From NCBI GenBank assembly GCA_938034705.1, contig CALHMG010000067.1:1-51765 (forward strand): DNA of 51,765 nucleotides, in the 5' to 3' direction. Shown here piece by piece: positions 34,807 through 43,386 of the stretch (position 1 is the first letter of the stretch; each line of letters starts with the position of its first letter). A program made the position numbers and the translations under genes. The DNA comes from an uncultured Gammaproteobacteria bacterium. Lineage in GTDB: Bacteria > Pseudomonadota > Gammaproteobacteria > Arenicellales > CALHMG01. The notes under the pieces are model-generated. The model was given only the letters and a program-made list of their open reading frames with translations, was not told where the DNA came from and ran no database searches.

Positions 34807-36294
34807 TCACAGCCCCAGCGACTGCAGCATCGGGTCGAGCGCGGGTCGCTTCCAGTCAAAAGTCGACTCAATGTGGCTGGCGTATGACAACAGGTTGTAC
34901 TCATCATGCGCCTTGCCAATCAGCTGCAGCCCCACAGGCATGCCGTCTGCGGTCACACCACAAGGCAACGTCACGACGGGGGCGGTGGCAGTCGTGCTGG
35001 CATAAGCGATCGCAAGCCAGCGATAATATTCCGGTATTTCAAGCCCTTCGGAATAACCGATGTATCGCTCCTCGACCGGCATGGGCGCAACACACGCCGC
35101 CGGGGCCGCTATAAAATCGTAGTCCTGAAGGAAATCAGCCAGATTCTGGAACACTCTGCCCTGAGCAATCATGGCCTTTAGAATCGCGTCGCCCGTTGCT
35201 GCAAGACCCTGCTCCACGTTCCAGACGACCTCGGGCTTGATCAACTCACGCGTCTGATCAAGGTTCTCACCAAGCCCGCTGGCATAGGCGACTGAGCGCA
35301 GAACGTCGAAGGCAAAATGGGATTCGGTCAGGTCCGGGTGAGACTCGTCGACTACGGTGCCCTGGTTGCTGAGCTGGTCGACCGCGGCGCGACAGATACT
35401 GGCGACTTCCGCGTCGGTTTCAGTAACACCGAGATCATCGCTATAGGCGATACGTAACGGTTGTCGGGGTGAGCTGGCCGCCTCGACAAAGCTGCTGCCC
35501 TGGGCGTGCTTGGACAAAGCCGCACCGCTGTCGACCCCCGCCATCGCATCAGTGAACAGGGCGAGGTCTGCGATATTGCGCGCCATCGGCCCGTTCTGCC
35601 CGAGAACCTCAAACGGCAAGAGCGATGGACCCGTCGCAATCAAACCCGGCGACGGACGCAAACTGGTCACACCACAGAAACTGGCCGGCGTCCGAAGAGA
35701 CCCGGCCATGTCTGAACCATGTGCCAGCCACGCTTCACCCGTAACCAGGGCAACGGCGGCACCTCCGGAAGACCCGCCGGGAGATCGCGACAGATCAAAC
35801 GGGTTTCTGGTGATGCCGAACACGTCATTGAAAGTGTTGCCGCCGGCCCCGAATTCTGGCGTGTTGGATTTGGCGTAAATCGCTGCGCCGTTACGCTCAA
35901 GCCGCTGTACGACCAGGTCGGATGACTCCGGAATAAAATTCTCATGGACCTTCGACCCGAACGTCGTGCGAACGCCGGCAACCGGATTCAGGTCCTTGAT
36001 CGGAACTGGCAGACCCGCGAGCGGCCCTCGTTCCAAAGCCGGCAGCTGCGACAGACGCGTCGCCACGTCCCGGGCTCGCTGCATGCATAGCGTTGGCAAC
36101 GCGTTGACGTGGGGTTCGACGAGATTGATCCTGTCTTCGAGTGCATCCAGCAGCTCAACCGGCAGAATTTCACCCTTGTTCAGCCCTTCGACTACCGCCG
36201 TTGCATCGAGATTGAGAAGTTCTTGATTGTTTTCCACGCTGTTTTTTCCGTGTAATTCGTGTGACTGCCTGATGAAGTTTCGCGGTGAGAGCAT
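34807..36294 (-). CDS. Amidase (amidase-signature family)
   Basis: A 495-residue amidase-signature enzyme with the Ser-cisSer-Lys triad: K100 in PVPIKDLNP, the cis Ser in PGGSSGGAAVA near 175 and the nucleophile S199 in GSDMAGSLRTP. It hydrolyses a carboxamide to acid and ammonia. Two starts are possible: ATG 36294, 10 bases after the LysR stop, or GTG 36237, which removes 19 residues that look non-homologous; I keep the longer one with doubt. It is the last gene of the DUF1989-GcvT, RidA-like, DUF1028, LysR group, suggesting that nitrogen release from an amide is the pathway's end step. Substrate unknown. Confidence 0.85.
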   Translation of the reverse strand: MLSPRNFIRQSHELHGKNSVENNQELLNLDATAVVEGLNKGEILPVELLDALEDRINLVEPHVNALPTLCMQRARDVATRLSQLPALERGPLAGLPVPIKDLNPVAGVRTTFGSKVHENFIPESSDLVVQRLERNGAAIYAKSNTPEFGAGGNTFNDVFGITRNPFDLSRSPGGSSGGAAVALVTGEAWLAHGSDMAGSLRTPASFCGVTSLRPSPGLIATGPSLLPFEVLGQNGPMARNIADLALFTDAMAGVDSGAALSKHAQGSSFVEAASSPRQPLRIAYSDDLGVTETDAEVASICRAAVDQLSNQGTVVDESHPDLTESHFAFDVLRSVAYASGLGENLDQTRELIKPEVVWNVEQGLAATGDAILKAMIAQGRVFQNLADFLQDYDFIAAPAACVAPMPVEERYIGYSEGLEIPEYYRWLAIAYASTTATAPVVTLPCGVTADGMPVGLQLIGKAHDEYNLLSYASHIESTFDWKRPALDPMLQSLGL

Positions 36295-36304
36295 CCGGCG
36301 AGAA

Positions 36305-37228
36305 TCAGGTCAGCTGCATGCCGGGTATACGGTTGTTGGTAATGAGAGAACGGCAGTGCGACTCAAAGGCCTCGAGGGTTCGTGGCTTGTGGTCCTGATT
36401 GAGCGTAACGATACCGGTGGTCATCGGTGCATGATCTCCCGCGAGAGCAAGCGACTCGAGCCTCTTGCCGTCCAGTGCAGCCATATTGATGGGCCTGACG
36501 TTGGCAATGGTGTAACCAAAACCGCTAGCCACCATCGTTCGCACAACTTCCTGACTTGACGACCGTGTCTCGATATTGGGCTCGAGTCCGGCCTGAGCAA
36601 ACAGCTCAAGAAAATACTGCCGACTGTAGGGAAGATCGAGAAGCACAAGCGGCTCGTGCGCAATGTCTTCAAGCCTGATGTTCTTGCGACGAGCAAGCGG
36701 GTGGTTCTGAGCCACAAGAACCCGCGGCGGCAACGTGGCAAGCGGCTCAAACCCGACATCGGGCGGAACGTTCAGGTCATAGGTCACCGCAACGTCAATT
36801 TCGACCTGTCGCAATTTTTCAATCAGAGATTTGGGGTCACCCTCGGTAAACTGCAGCTCGACACCGGGATTGACCGCGGTAAACGTGTGACTGAGTTCAG
36901 GTACGACCATCGGTGCCAGCGTCACAAGACACCCTACGGCCAGCGTTCCGCAAACTTCGTTCGCCACCTCGCCTGCTGCATTTTCCAGCGCGGCGGCCTG
37001 ACGCAGCAGCAGCCGCGCCTCTCGCATCATTGTTTTTCCCGACGTAGTCAGGGAAAGGCCCTGGGCATGATGTCGAACAAAGAGCTGAACGCCCCAGATT
37101 TTCTCGAGACTTGTGATTGCCGTGGAGATCGAGGGCTGGGAGATACTGACTTTCTGGGCAGCCTGTTTAATGCTGCCGCATTGTGCGGTCGCAACGAAGT
37201 ATTCGAGTTGCTTGAGCGTAAAACGCAC
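36305..37228 (-). CDS. LysR-family transcriptional regulator
   Basis: A 307-residue LysR regulator. The N-terminal winged helix is FTLKQLEYFVATAQCGSIKQAAQKVSISQPSISTAI, followed by the linker helix and an effector domain (CGTLAVGCLVTLAPMVVPEL, then VDVAVTYDLNVPPDVGF). Start GTG 37228 gives the standard beginning. It lies inside the operon, 9 bases after the DUF1028 stop and 10 bases before the amidase start, so it is cotranscribed with the genes it probably controls, giving autoregulation by an intermediate of the pathway. Confidence 0.9.
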   Translation of the reverse strand: MRFTLKQLEYFVATAQCGSIKQAAQKVSISQPSISTAITSLEKIWGVQLFVRHHAQGLSLTTSGKTMMREARLLLRQAAALENAAGEVANEVCGTLAVGCLVTLAPMVVPELSHTFTAVNPGVELQFTEGDPKSLIEKLRQVEIDVAVTYDLNVPPDVGFEPLATLPPRVLVAQNHPLARRKNIRLEDIAHEPLVLLDLPYSRQYFLELFAQAGLEPNIETRSSSQEVVRTMVASGFGYTIANVRPINMAALDGKRLESLALAGDHAPMTTGIVTLNQDHKPRTLEAFESHCRSLITNNRIPGMQLT

Positions 37229-37237
37229 CGCCGTCAG

Positions 37238-37918
37238 TCACTCGTCGCCCGGCACGCCGTAACTTGGAGCGTCCGACGGATCGAGAGCTCGCGTCACATA
37301 GTCGTCGAGCTGTGGCGCGTAGATTTCCCAGACCTTCTCCAGGTCTTCAATCGGCGTGCCTTCATGACTCCAGTCAACACGCAGGCTCGCAACGGGCCAC
37401 GAAACCTTGTCGACCAGCAGCAGGCCCGCTGACTGCACCGTGCCCGCCTCCCCTCCAGCGGCCAGCGCCGACTTCATGACGCTGATCAGACGATTGCCCA
37501 GATGCTGTCCCTCGCATTCCCTGAATGCCGCCACCATCGCCGCGGGCACGTCGGTGTTGGCCAGCAGGTTGCCGGCGCAGACGACATTGGTGTCCTCGGC
37601 ACTGGCGTAAACGCCGAGCGTATTGTCGCCGGAAAAACATGCCGTCGTGCCTCTCGCATCAACCGCGGTGAGCTGACGAAACGCGATGTGTTCGGTCGAT
37701 TCAACAATCTGCGAAACCGCCTCATGGGCGGACGCACCGCTTTGCATCAGATCAAGACACTGTTGCCCCAGCGCGGGGTCGGTAATGTTCTGGCTGCCGA
37801 CTGCACCAACGCCCGCTCGGGCAAACGCACAGCGTGCGGCAACAGCAGGCGACGAAGACGAGACCGCCATGCCAAACATTTCGGTGTCGGGACATCGGGC
37901 GCAGATAGAAAAGGTCAT
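37238..37918 (-). CDS. DUF1028 (Ntn-hydrolase-like) protein
   Basis: A 226-residue DUF1028 protein: FSICARCPDTEMFGMAVSSSSPAVAARC opens the domain and AGVGAVGSQNITDPALGQQ follows, both characteristic. MVAAFRECEGQHLGNRLIS and the Asp/Trp-rich C-terminus RVDWSHEGTPIEDLEKVW complete it. Members adopt an N-terminal-nucleophile-hydrolase-like fold, and Thr2 after Met removal would be the nucleophile. This suggests hydrolysis of an amide or ureido bond, unproven. It overlaps the RidA-like gene by 4 bases (ATGA) and is followed at once by LysR. Confidence 0.85.
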   Translation of the reverse strand: MTFSICARCPDTEMFGMAVSSSSPAVAARCAFARAGVGAVGSQNITDPALGQQCLDLMQSGASAHEAVSQIVESTEHIAFRQLTAVDARGTTACFSGDNTLGVYASAEDTNVVCAGNLLANTDVPAAMVAAFRECEGQHLGNRLISVMKSALAAGGEAGTVQSAGLLLVDKVSWPVASLRVDWSHEGTPIEDLEKVWEIYAPQLDDYVTRALDPSDAPSYGVPGDE

Positions 37919-38334
37919 GATTCGTTCTCCGGGATCACGGCTGTCGCGTCAATCTCAACCAGCCACTCGGGGCGCGCCAGCGCGACAACCACGAGCCCGG
38001 TGCATACCGGATGCACGCCTTTGAAATACGGCCCCATGGTCTGATATACCGCTTCGCGATGACGAATGTCGGTGAGATAGACCACAAGCTTGCAAAGGTG
38101 CTCGATCTTGCCGCCGCCCTCTTCGATGAGCTGGGTGATGTTCTGCATCACCTTGTGGGTCTGCGCTACCGGGTCACCGACGCCAACGTTCTCGGCGGTA
38201 TCAAGATCCTGCGGACACTGACCGCGAACGTAGATCGTGTTACCCGCAACCACCGCCTGGGCCAGGTCGTTGTTCAGACTCTGCTCCGGATAGGTGTCTT
38301 TGGTGTTAAAGGCTCTTATTCTTTTGTGTGCCAT
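37915..38334 (-). CDS. RidA-like protein without the canonical arginine
   Basis: 139 residues with the YjgF/YER057c/UK114 trimer fold: GNTIYVRGQCPQD, a helix HKVMQNITQLIEEGGGK, then VVYLTDIRHREAVYQTMGPYF and VEIDATAVIPE. In imine/enamine deaminases a conserved Arg occurs in PxR(S/T) before the last strands; here the segment is HPVCTGLVVV, with Cys111 in that place, as in some other Rid subfamilies. It may still process a reactive imine or carbamate, but not with the standard mechanism. Start ATG 38334 is preferred over an upstream extension. The last four bases overlap the DUF1028 start. Confidence 0.85.
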   Translation of the reverse strand: MAHKRIRAFNTKDTYPEQSLNNDLAQAVVAGNTIYVRGQCPQDLDTAENVGVGDPVAQTHKVMQNITQLIEEGGGKIEHLCKLVVYLTDIRHREAVYQTMGPYFKGVHPVCTGLVVVALARPEWLVEIDATAVIPENES

Positions 38335-38524
38335 GACTCTTTGCTCGCTGCCTCGTCTACTTAAGTATTGCGTCCCGGTCGCAAGTCCGGGCCGAAGCGA
38401 CTCCAGCAATCGAAGACCGCGGCGGTCCGACCGGACACCGGTTACTTTCGCATAATATTGTTTCTGATTGCAGAGGTTTCGATTTGGCTAATCAAATCCT
38501 GTCCCGAACCGGGCGCCGTGCAAC

Positions 38525-40858
38525 TCAGGCCCGCGCCTTGCTGCGGGTGGGATCAATGAATGGCACGGTGGTTACCGTTGCCGGCAGACGTTTGCTGTGC
38601 TGGTCCAGCTTCCCCACCTCAAGCACGCCGCCTTCGGCAGCATCCTCGACCGCGACCCGGGCCATGGCTATTGCTCGCCCGAGCTGTGGCGAGCGTACCG
38701 CGCTCGTGACTACGCCCACCTGACGCCGGTCAACAAACACGCCGTCTCCGTGAATGGGTGCTTCTTCACCATCGAAGTTCAGGCCAACCAGTTTGCGTCT
38801 GGGTGCCGTGCGATTGCGTTCAATGGCGGCGCGGCCGACAAAGTCGCCTTTGTTCATGTCGACGGCAAAACTGAGCCCCGCCTCGTCGGGATCGACGTCA
38901 GGCGTGAACTCCGCGCCCGCGGCCATGAGGCCGGCCTCTACCCGTAACAGCTCAAGGGCGTGACCGCCCATGGGCGTCAGCCCCTCGGGCTCCCCTGCCT
39001 CAAGCACCGAATCCCAGACCGCAAGCGCATCCGCGGCATTACAGAAGATCTCGTAGCCAAGCTCGCCGGTGTAGCCACTTCGAGCCACCATGAACGGCGC
39101 ACCTTCGCGATCATGCAGTCGACCAATACAGAATCCGAACCACTTCATCGCCTCGAATCGCGGCTGGGTGGGCTGAGTAAAAATCATTTTCGAAAGAATG
39201 TCGCGACTTGCCGGCCCCTGGATCGCGACGTTGGCAATAACCCGGGACAGGTCACGAACCCAGACACGCCATCCGTGTTCAGATGCGATCTCTTTGAGCA
39301 AGAGCGCCGATTCATCACTGCCGCAACACCAGCGGAAGACGTCAGGCGCAAGTCTGAAAAGCGTTCCGTCATCGACAACCGCACCACGCGCGTCGCAGAT
39401 TAACGCGTAAAACCCGCGATTGACCGCGACCTTGCTGACATCGCGGGTCAGCACATGCTGCATCAGTCGCTCGGAATCCGGCCCGGTGATATCCAGTTTG
39501 CGAAGACTCGACATATCCTGAATCGTTGCCGCGTTACGGCAGTTCCAGTATTCCTCGACGGCGCCCGTCGCATCGAACTGCATCGGCGCCCACACGTCGC
39601 GCGCCACCTGAAACTGCTGGGTCAACGCACTGGTTCTTGGATGAAACGCGCTCTCACGGGTCATGACGGGATCTGCATCGGGTGTTGCTCGGTAGGCTAT
39701 CGCACGCCGTACCGGCGCATCGGGTTTATAGATTCGCACATGGATGTCTGTCGGATTCCATCCATTGATCGGGTCAACATCGTCCGGGCACGCGGTCGAA
39801 ACACACACCAGATCACGTAACGCGCGCATCGCGACGTAATCACCCGGCCGCGACCAGGCTTCGTCAACCTGAATCTGATTGTCGTCTGGATGAATCCAGG
39901 AATTAAAAAAGAAATTTATCGCCGGCCACGCGCTGCGCCGGGCAATGCCATAGGCATCATAGGCATCCGAGATATTGTCCGAGCAGTTGATGTGGCCAGG
40001 GAATCCGCGCTCTTCATAACCGCGCGCGGTACACGCCAGCGCAAAGGTGTCGTGACGTCCAATCGTATCCTGGACGACCGCCAGCAGCGGCCGCATGTCC
40101 TGATCAAAAAACTTGTCAAAAAGACCCGGCGCTGGATATGCGCCGCGCGCCATCGTGCGTGTCACGGCTGAATCAATATAGCGTTCCTGACCCTGATCGA
40201 GAGCGGCACTGTTCATCGCCATGAAATCCGAACACTGCTGCCCCTGAACATCGATCACCTGAACAATCTCGCCCTCATGAAGTTCATAGGAACGTGCGCT
40301 TGCCCGGTCGATTCTGAACTCGTCGCGTATCTCGCCGAGTGGCTCCGGCAGCGAATCTTCAGGCGCGCGCGTCGATACGACTTCTACCGTCAACTCACCC
40401 GACTGAACTCCGGCGATCTGAGCGTCGATTGATCCCGGAACGATCACGACCATCAGCACCGACTGCGTTGCCTTGAGCACATGGGCTTGCGGTGTCGCCG
40501 ACAGCGCGACGGCTGAAAGATCAGTCACGGACAGTCCGCGTGCGGCAAATCTAGCGGCAAGCTCATCGGCGAAAAAACTGTCGAGGTCCAGGTGCTGCAG
40601 CTCAGCGTCGTCCAGCCCGATGGGCTGAAGCGAAAATCGATTTTCGTTTGTGACCGCCGCAAGCGCGAAGCGGTCGAGATCATCACGGGCGCGCAGACTG
40701 ACGATATCGCCGGCCTTGATGTCAATGAGCCGGCAGTGTCCGGGAAGTACCGTGTCCGCAACGGCAGCGCGTGCCGGGAATCCGGGATAGCGGACCCGCT
40801 CAGTCGCCTGACCACCACGTGCCGGTGACCAGATCTGCGTGTCGGTGCCGTAAGTCAT
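38525..40858 (-). CDS. DUF1989-GcvT fusion protein
   Basis: 777 residues. Roughly residues 170-370 are a DUF1989 domain: IDVQGQQCSDFMAMN, then VVQDTIGRHDTFALACTARGY, FPGHINCSDNISDAY, INFFFNSW and PGDYVAMRALRDLVCVSTACPDD. From about 410 to the end is a GcvT/aminomethyltransferase-type folate-binding domain (DMSSLRKLDITGPDS, then VARSGYTGELGYEIFC). The first ~170 residues I cannot assign. DUF1989 proteins include carboxyguanidine deiminase subunits; GcvT domains transfer one-carbon units to tetrahydrofolate. A methylated guanidine- or urea-like substrate would fit both halves, but this is inference. ATG 40858; first gene of the operon running to the amidase. Confidence 0.8.
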   Translation of the reverse strand: MTYGTDTQIWSPARGGQATERVRYPGFPARAAVADTVLPGHCRLIDIKAGDIVSLRARDDLDRFALAAVTNENRFSLQPIGLDDAELQHLDLDSFFADELAARFAARGLSVTDLSAVALSATPQAHVLKATQSVLMVVIVPGSIDAQIAGVQSGELTVEVVSTRAPEDSLPEPLGEIRDEFRIDRASARSYELHEGEIVQVIDVQGQQCSDFMAMNSAALDQGQERYIDSAVTRTMARGAYPAPGLFDKFFDQDMRPLLAVVQDTIGRHDTFALACTARGYEERGFPGHINCSDNISDAYDAYGIARRSAWPAINFFFNSWIHPDDNQIQVDEAWSRPGDYVAMRALRDLVCVSTACPDDVDPINGWNPTDIHVRIYKPDAPVRRAIAYRATPDADPVMTRESAFHPRTSALTQQFQVARDVWAPMQFDATGAVEEYWNCRNAATIQDMSSLRKLDITGPDSERLMQHVLTRDVSKVAVNRGFYALICDARGAVVDDGTLFRLAPDVFRWCCGSDESALLLKEIASEHGWRVWVRDLSRVIANVAIQGPASRDILSKMIFTQPTQPRFEAMKWFGFCIGRLHDREGAPFMVARSGYTGELGYEIFCNAADALAVWDSVLEAGEPEGLTPMGGHALELLRVEAGLMAAGAEFTPDVDPDEAGLSFAVDMNKGDFVGRAAIERNRTAPRRKLVGLNFDGEEAPIHGDGVFVDRRQVGVVTSAVRSPQLGRAIAMARVAVEDAAEGGVLEVGKLDQHSKRLPATVTTVPFIDPTRSKARA

Positions 40859-41009
40859 CGCCTGCCCGCGTGAAACATGGGCTGACGAGAATATATCGGC
40901 ACCGATAGCCTGACCAGTCGCCGTGGATTAAAACCGGGGGTTCGCGAAACCGCGAGACGTGCTCAGGTTTCGGGGCTCAGATATTGCAGCAGATTTCAGG
41001 GATCAGGCG

Positions 41010-41225
41010 CTACTCGCAGAACGTGCAGCCATCATCTTTGCCGCCACCGCCGCTCGCTACAGCCTGCTCAGATGCGAGCAGCAGCGCGATGCCGGGGCCG
41101 GTGTATTTGGCAAATTTGGCGAGACTCGCGAGGGCCTGACGTCGCTCGACGCTCGAGAGCTGCGACGTCTCGTCGCTGTCGGGGGTGTGCTGTGAAACCG
41201 CCGACGGGCCGTTGTCCTTGTTCAT
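41010..41225 (-). CDS. Small protein with twin-arginine-like segment and C-terminal CxxC
   Basis: 71 residues starting at ATG 41225, with a strong ribosome site AAGGA five to nine bases upstream. After a polar N-terminus come SVERRQALASLAKFAKYTGP, a hydrophobic stretch GIALLLASEQAVAS, a four-glycine run and the end GCTFCE. The twin arginine, hydrophobic core and small-residue cleavage-like site suggest export or membrane association; the remaining mature piece would be only about 17 residues with a C-x-x-C. I know of similar short unclassified proteins but no function. An AT-rich island at 41350-41395 precedes it and may hold its promoter. Confidence 0.6.
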   Translation of the reverse strand: MNKDNGPSAVSQHTPDSDETSQLSSVERRQALASLAKFAKYTGPGIALLLASEQAVASGGGGKDDGCTFCE

Positions 41226-41349
41226 CAAAATCCTTCCTTGGAGCGTGCCCCCACCGGACGCGCGGATGCTGCAACGAGTGGGGACTCAACAACAGGGGGC
41301 AGAAGATGTTCGGAAGACTTTGGCGGCTAGAAGGCACTCATTTGGGGTA

Positions 41350-41395
41350 GTAATTTATAATTAATCAATCAATCGGATTTTTGACATTAAAACAG
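41350..41395. promoter_or_regulatory. AT-rich island, candidate promoter region
   Basis: Unlike its surroundings, this stretch is almost entirely A/T (taatttataattaatcaat at its core). On the minus strand it contains TATAAA-like hexamers about 125 bases before the small protein gene. A matching -35 box at standard spacing was not found. Confidence 0.35.
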
Positions 41396-41399
41396 CAGC

Positions 41400-42548
41400 T
41401 TAGGAGCGATTCAGCGACGCGATCTGAGATCGTCGATCGACCGCCCAGGCATACTGCTTCGGCCACATCTTGAAGTCCGGATCGACGCCCAGCGCCTCGG
41501 CCGCGTGCAGCGGCCAGAACGGGTTGTGCATGATCTCCCGCCCCAGCGCAACAAAGTCGGCCTGACCGGAACTCGCAATTTCTTCCGCCTGATGCGGGTC
41601 GATGATGACGCCAACGGCCATCGACTTCAGGCTGGTCTCGTCCTTGATGCGCTGCGCATACGGCACCTGAAAACCCGGCTGCCGTGCAGAACTGCGGGTC
41701 AACGGTTTGCCGGCGTCATCGGTACGAAACCTCGGCGCACCTGCAACCCCGCCCGAGGAACAGTCGACGACGTCAATCCCCGCTTCACCCAGCGCTTTCG
41801 CGAGCACCACCGAGTCGTCCATCGACCACCCACCGTCTGCACCGTCGACGGCAGAAATCCGAAAAAACAGTGGCACGTTCTCGCCAACTTCCTGGCGCAC
41901 AGCCCGCGCTGTCTCCAGCGGGAATCGCATGCGCCCTTGTATATCACCGCCGTACTCATCCGTGCGGACATTGGAAAGCGGCGACAGAAAACTGTGCATC
42001 AGGTAGCCGTGGGCGCCGTGCAGCTCAATGACTTTGAAACCGGCCTGCAGCGAGCGGCGGGCCGCCATTGCAAACTTCTCAACAAGATCGGCAATCTCGG
42101 CCGTGGTCAATTCGTGGGGCACCGGAAAATTCGGGCCAACCGCCTGAGCGCTTGGACCCACAACCTGCCACGCGTCGGGATCATCGGCCGGCAGTGGTGT
42201 ACCTCCAAGAAATGGCGGTGCGGTCGAGGCTTTGCGGCCGGCGTGGGCCAGCTGAATGCCCGGGACGCTGCCCATCTCCTCAATAAACGCCGTGATGGGT
42301 TTCAGCGGCTCGATCTGTGCATCGTTCCAGATTCCAAGACAGCGCGGCGTGATCCGACCTTCAGGAACGACGCCGGTAGCCTCGGCGAACACCAGCCCCG
42401 CCTTGCCCCGAGCGAAGGTACTCAGATGCGCAAAATGCCACGGTTGACCGACACCGTCATCGGCCGAGTACATGCAAAGTGGCGACACCACGACGCGATT
42501 GGGAAACGTGACGCCACGAACGGTGACAGGGCTAAACAGAGTCGACAT
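41400..42548 (-). CDS. Old-yellow-enzyme family NADH:flavin oxidoreductase (YqjM-like)
   Basis: A 382-residue single-domain OYE. FSPVTVRGVTFPNRVVVSPLCMYSADDG holds the YqjM-type Cys that tunes FMN. HAGRKAS and ELHGAHGYLMHSFLSP carry the substrate-binding His/Tyr elements, and NVRTDEYGG the following loop. It reduces activated C=C bonds with NAD(P)H. Start ATG 42548; the frame extends far upstream, but that extension overlaps the divergent RraA-like gene and is not homologous. It is transcribed away from the RraA-like gene; the 183 bases between contain both promoters. Confidence 0.9.
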   Translation of the reverse strand: MSTLFSPVTVRGVTFPNRVVVSPLCMYSADDGVGQPWHFAHLSTFARGKAGLVFAEATGVVPEGRITPRCLGIWNDAQIEPLKPITAFIEEMGSVPGIQLAHAGRKASTAPPFLGGTPLPADDPDAWQVVGPSAQAVGPNFPVPHELTTAEIADLVEKFAMAARRSLQAGFKVIELHGAHGYLMHSFLSPLSNVRTDEYGGDIQGRMRFPLETARAVRQEVGENVPLFFRISAVDGADGGWSMDDSVVLAKALGEAGIDVVDCSSGGVAGAPRFRTDDAGKPLTRSSARQPGFQVPYAQRIKDETSLKSMAVGVIIDPHQAEEIASSGQADFVALGREIMHNPFWPLHAAEALGVDPDFKMWPKQYAWAVDRRSQIASLNRS

Positions 42549-42731
42549 GGTGATTATCCGGCCTCGGGAAATATGAAAGTTGAAAGTTAAAAACCTGTGA
42601 GTGAAGTATACGGTGACTCCAACACTTGAGTGATCTAAATCTGTGTTTTCGGTTTCACTGCACAATCTGCTCGCGCGCCTGTGTCCAACGTGCGAACCTT
42701 CGCCTACCCCTTTCGCAAGGCCGGGAACCCG

Positions 42732-43379
42732 ATGACAGGCACAGATATCCACGCACTTTCCACCACCAACGTTGCCGATGCGCTTGACGCATGCAGCCTC
42801 AAGGGTGCGACGTTCGGTATTCGGCCAATCTGGGAACACGGCCGCAAAATCGCCGGACGAGCGATCACGGTAAAGATGACGGCGGCTGGCGAAACCAAAA
42901 ACCCCAGACATCTTGGCGTCGACGCTATCGCGAGCGCGGACCCCGGCGATATTGTCGTCATTGATAACGGCGGCCGGATCGACACCTCGTGCTGGGGCGG
43001 CGTGCTGGCAACCGGAGCGTCGCTTAAAGGTATCGCGGGTGTCGTTGTCGATGGCGCCGTTCGTGACGTGGACGATTATGTCGAGCTCGACTTCCCGGTC
43101 TTTGCCCGAGGCTCTGTGACCGCGACCGCAAGGGGCAGAATCATGGAAGAATCCACCAACTCAATGATCCAGTTCGCCGGCGTCCAGGTCCGGCCTCGCG
43201 ATTTTGTGATGGCAGACCGTTCGGGAGTTGTTGTGGTGCCGTCAGAGCACCACCATCGGGTGATCGACAAAGCCCTCGAACTTTACCAGCGTGAGGAAGC
43301 AATGATCGGCGACCTGAAAGCTGGATTGTCGATGCAGGAAGTCGACAAAAAGTACGGCTATGAAAACATGCTGAAGTGA
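42732..43379 (+). CDS. RraA-family protein / 4-hydroxy-4-methyl-2-oxoglutarate aldolase-like
   Basis: A 215-residue RraA-fold protein. STTNVADALDACSLKGATFG is the N-terminal pattern, DAIASADPGDIVVIDNGG the core, and GGVLATGASLKGIAGVVVDGAVRDVDD carries the G-x-x-x-x-A and D-G-x-x-R-D signature of class II pyruvate aldolases and RraA. The Arg-Asp motif favours an aldolase or decarboxylase on a 2-oxoacid. I prefer ATG 42732 (AAGGCCGGG upstream) over GTG 42681. A DMT carrier starts 7 bases after its stop, so they form an operon. Confidence 0.88.
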   Translation: MTGTDIHALSTTNVADALDACSLKGATFGIRPIWEHGRKIAGRAITVKMTAAGETKNPRHLGVDAIASADPGDIVVIDNGGRIDTSCWGGVLATGASLKGIAGVVVDGAVRDVDDYVELDFPVFARGSVTATARGRIMEESTNSMIQFAGVQVRPRDFVMADRSGVVVVPSEHHHRVIDKALELYQREEAMIGDLKAGLSMQEVDKKYGYENMLK

Positions 43380-43386
43380 GTAACTC

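Noticed and set aside
41505-42590. 361-codon plus-strand open frame
   Set aside because: Antisense to the old-yellow enzyme, chance composition.
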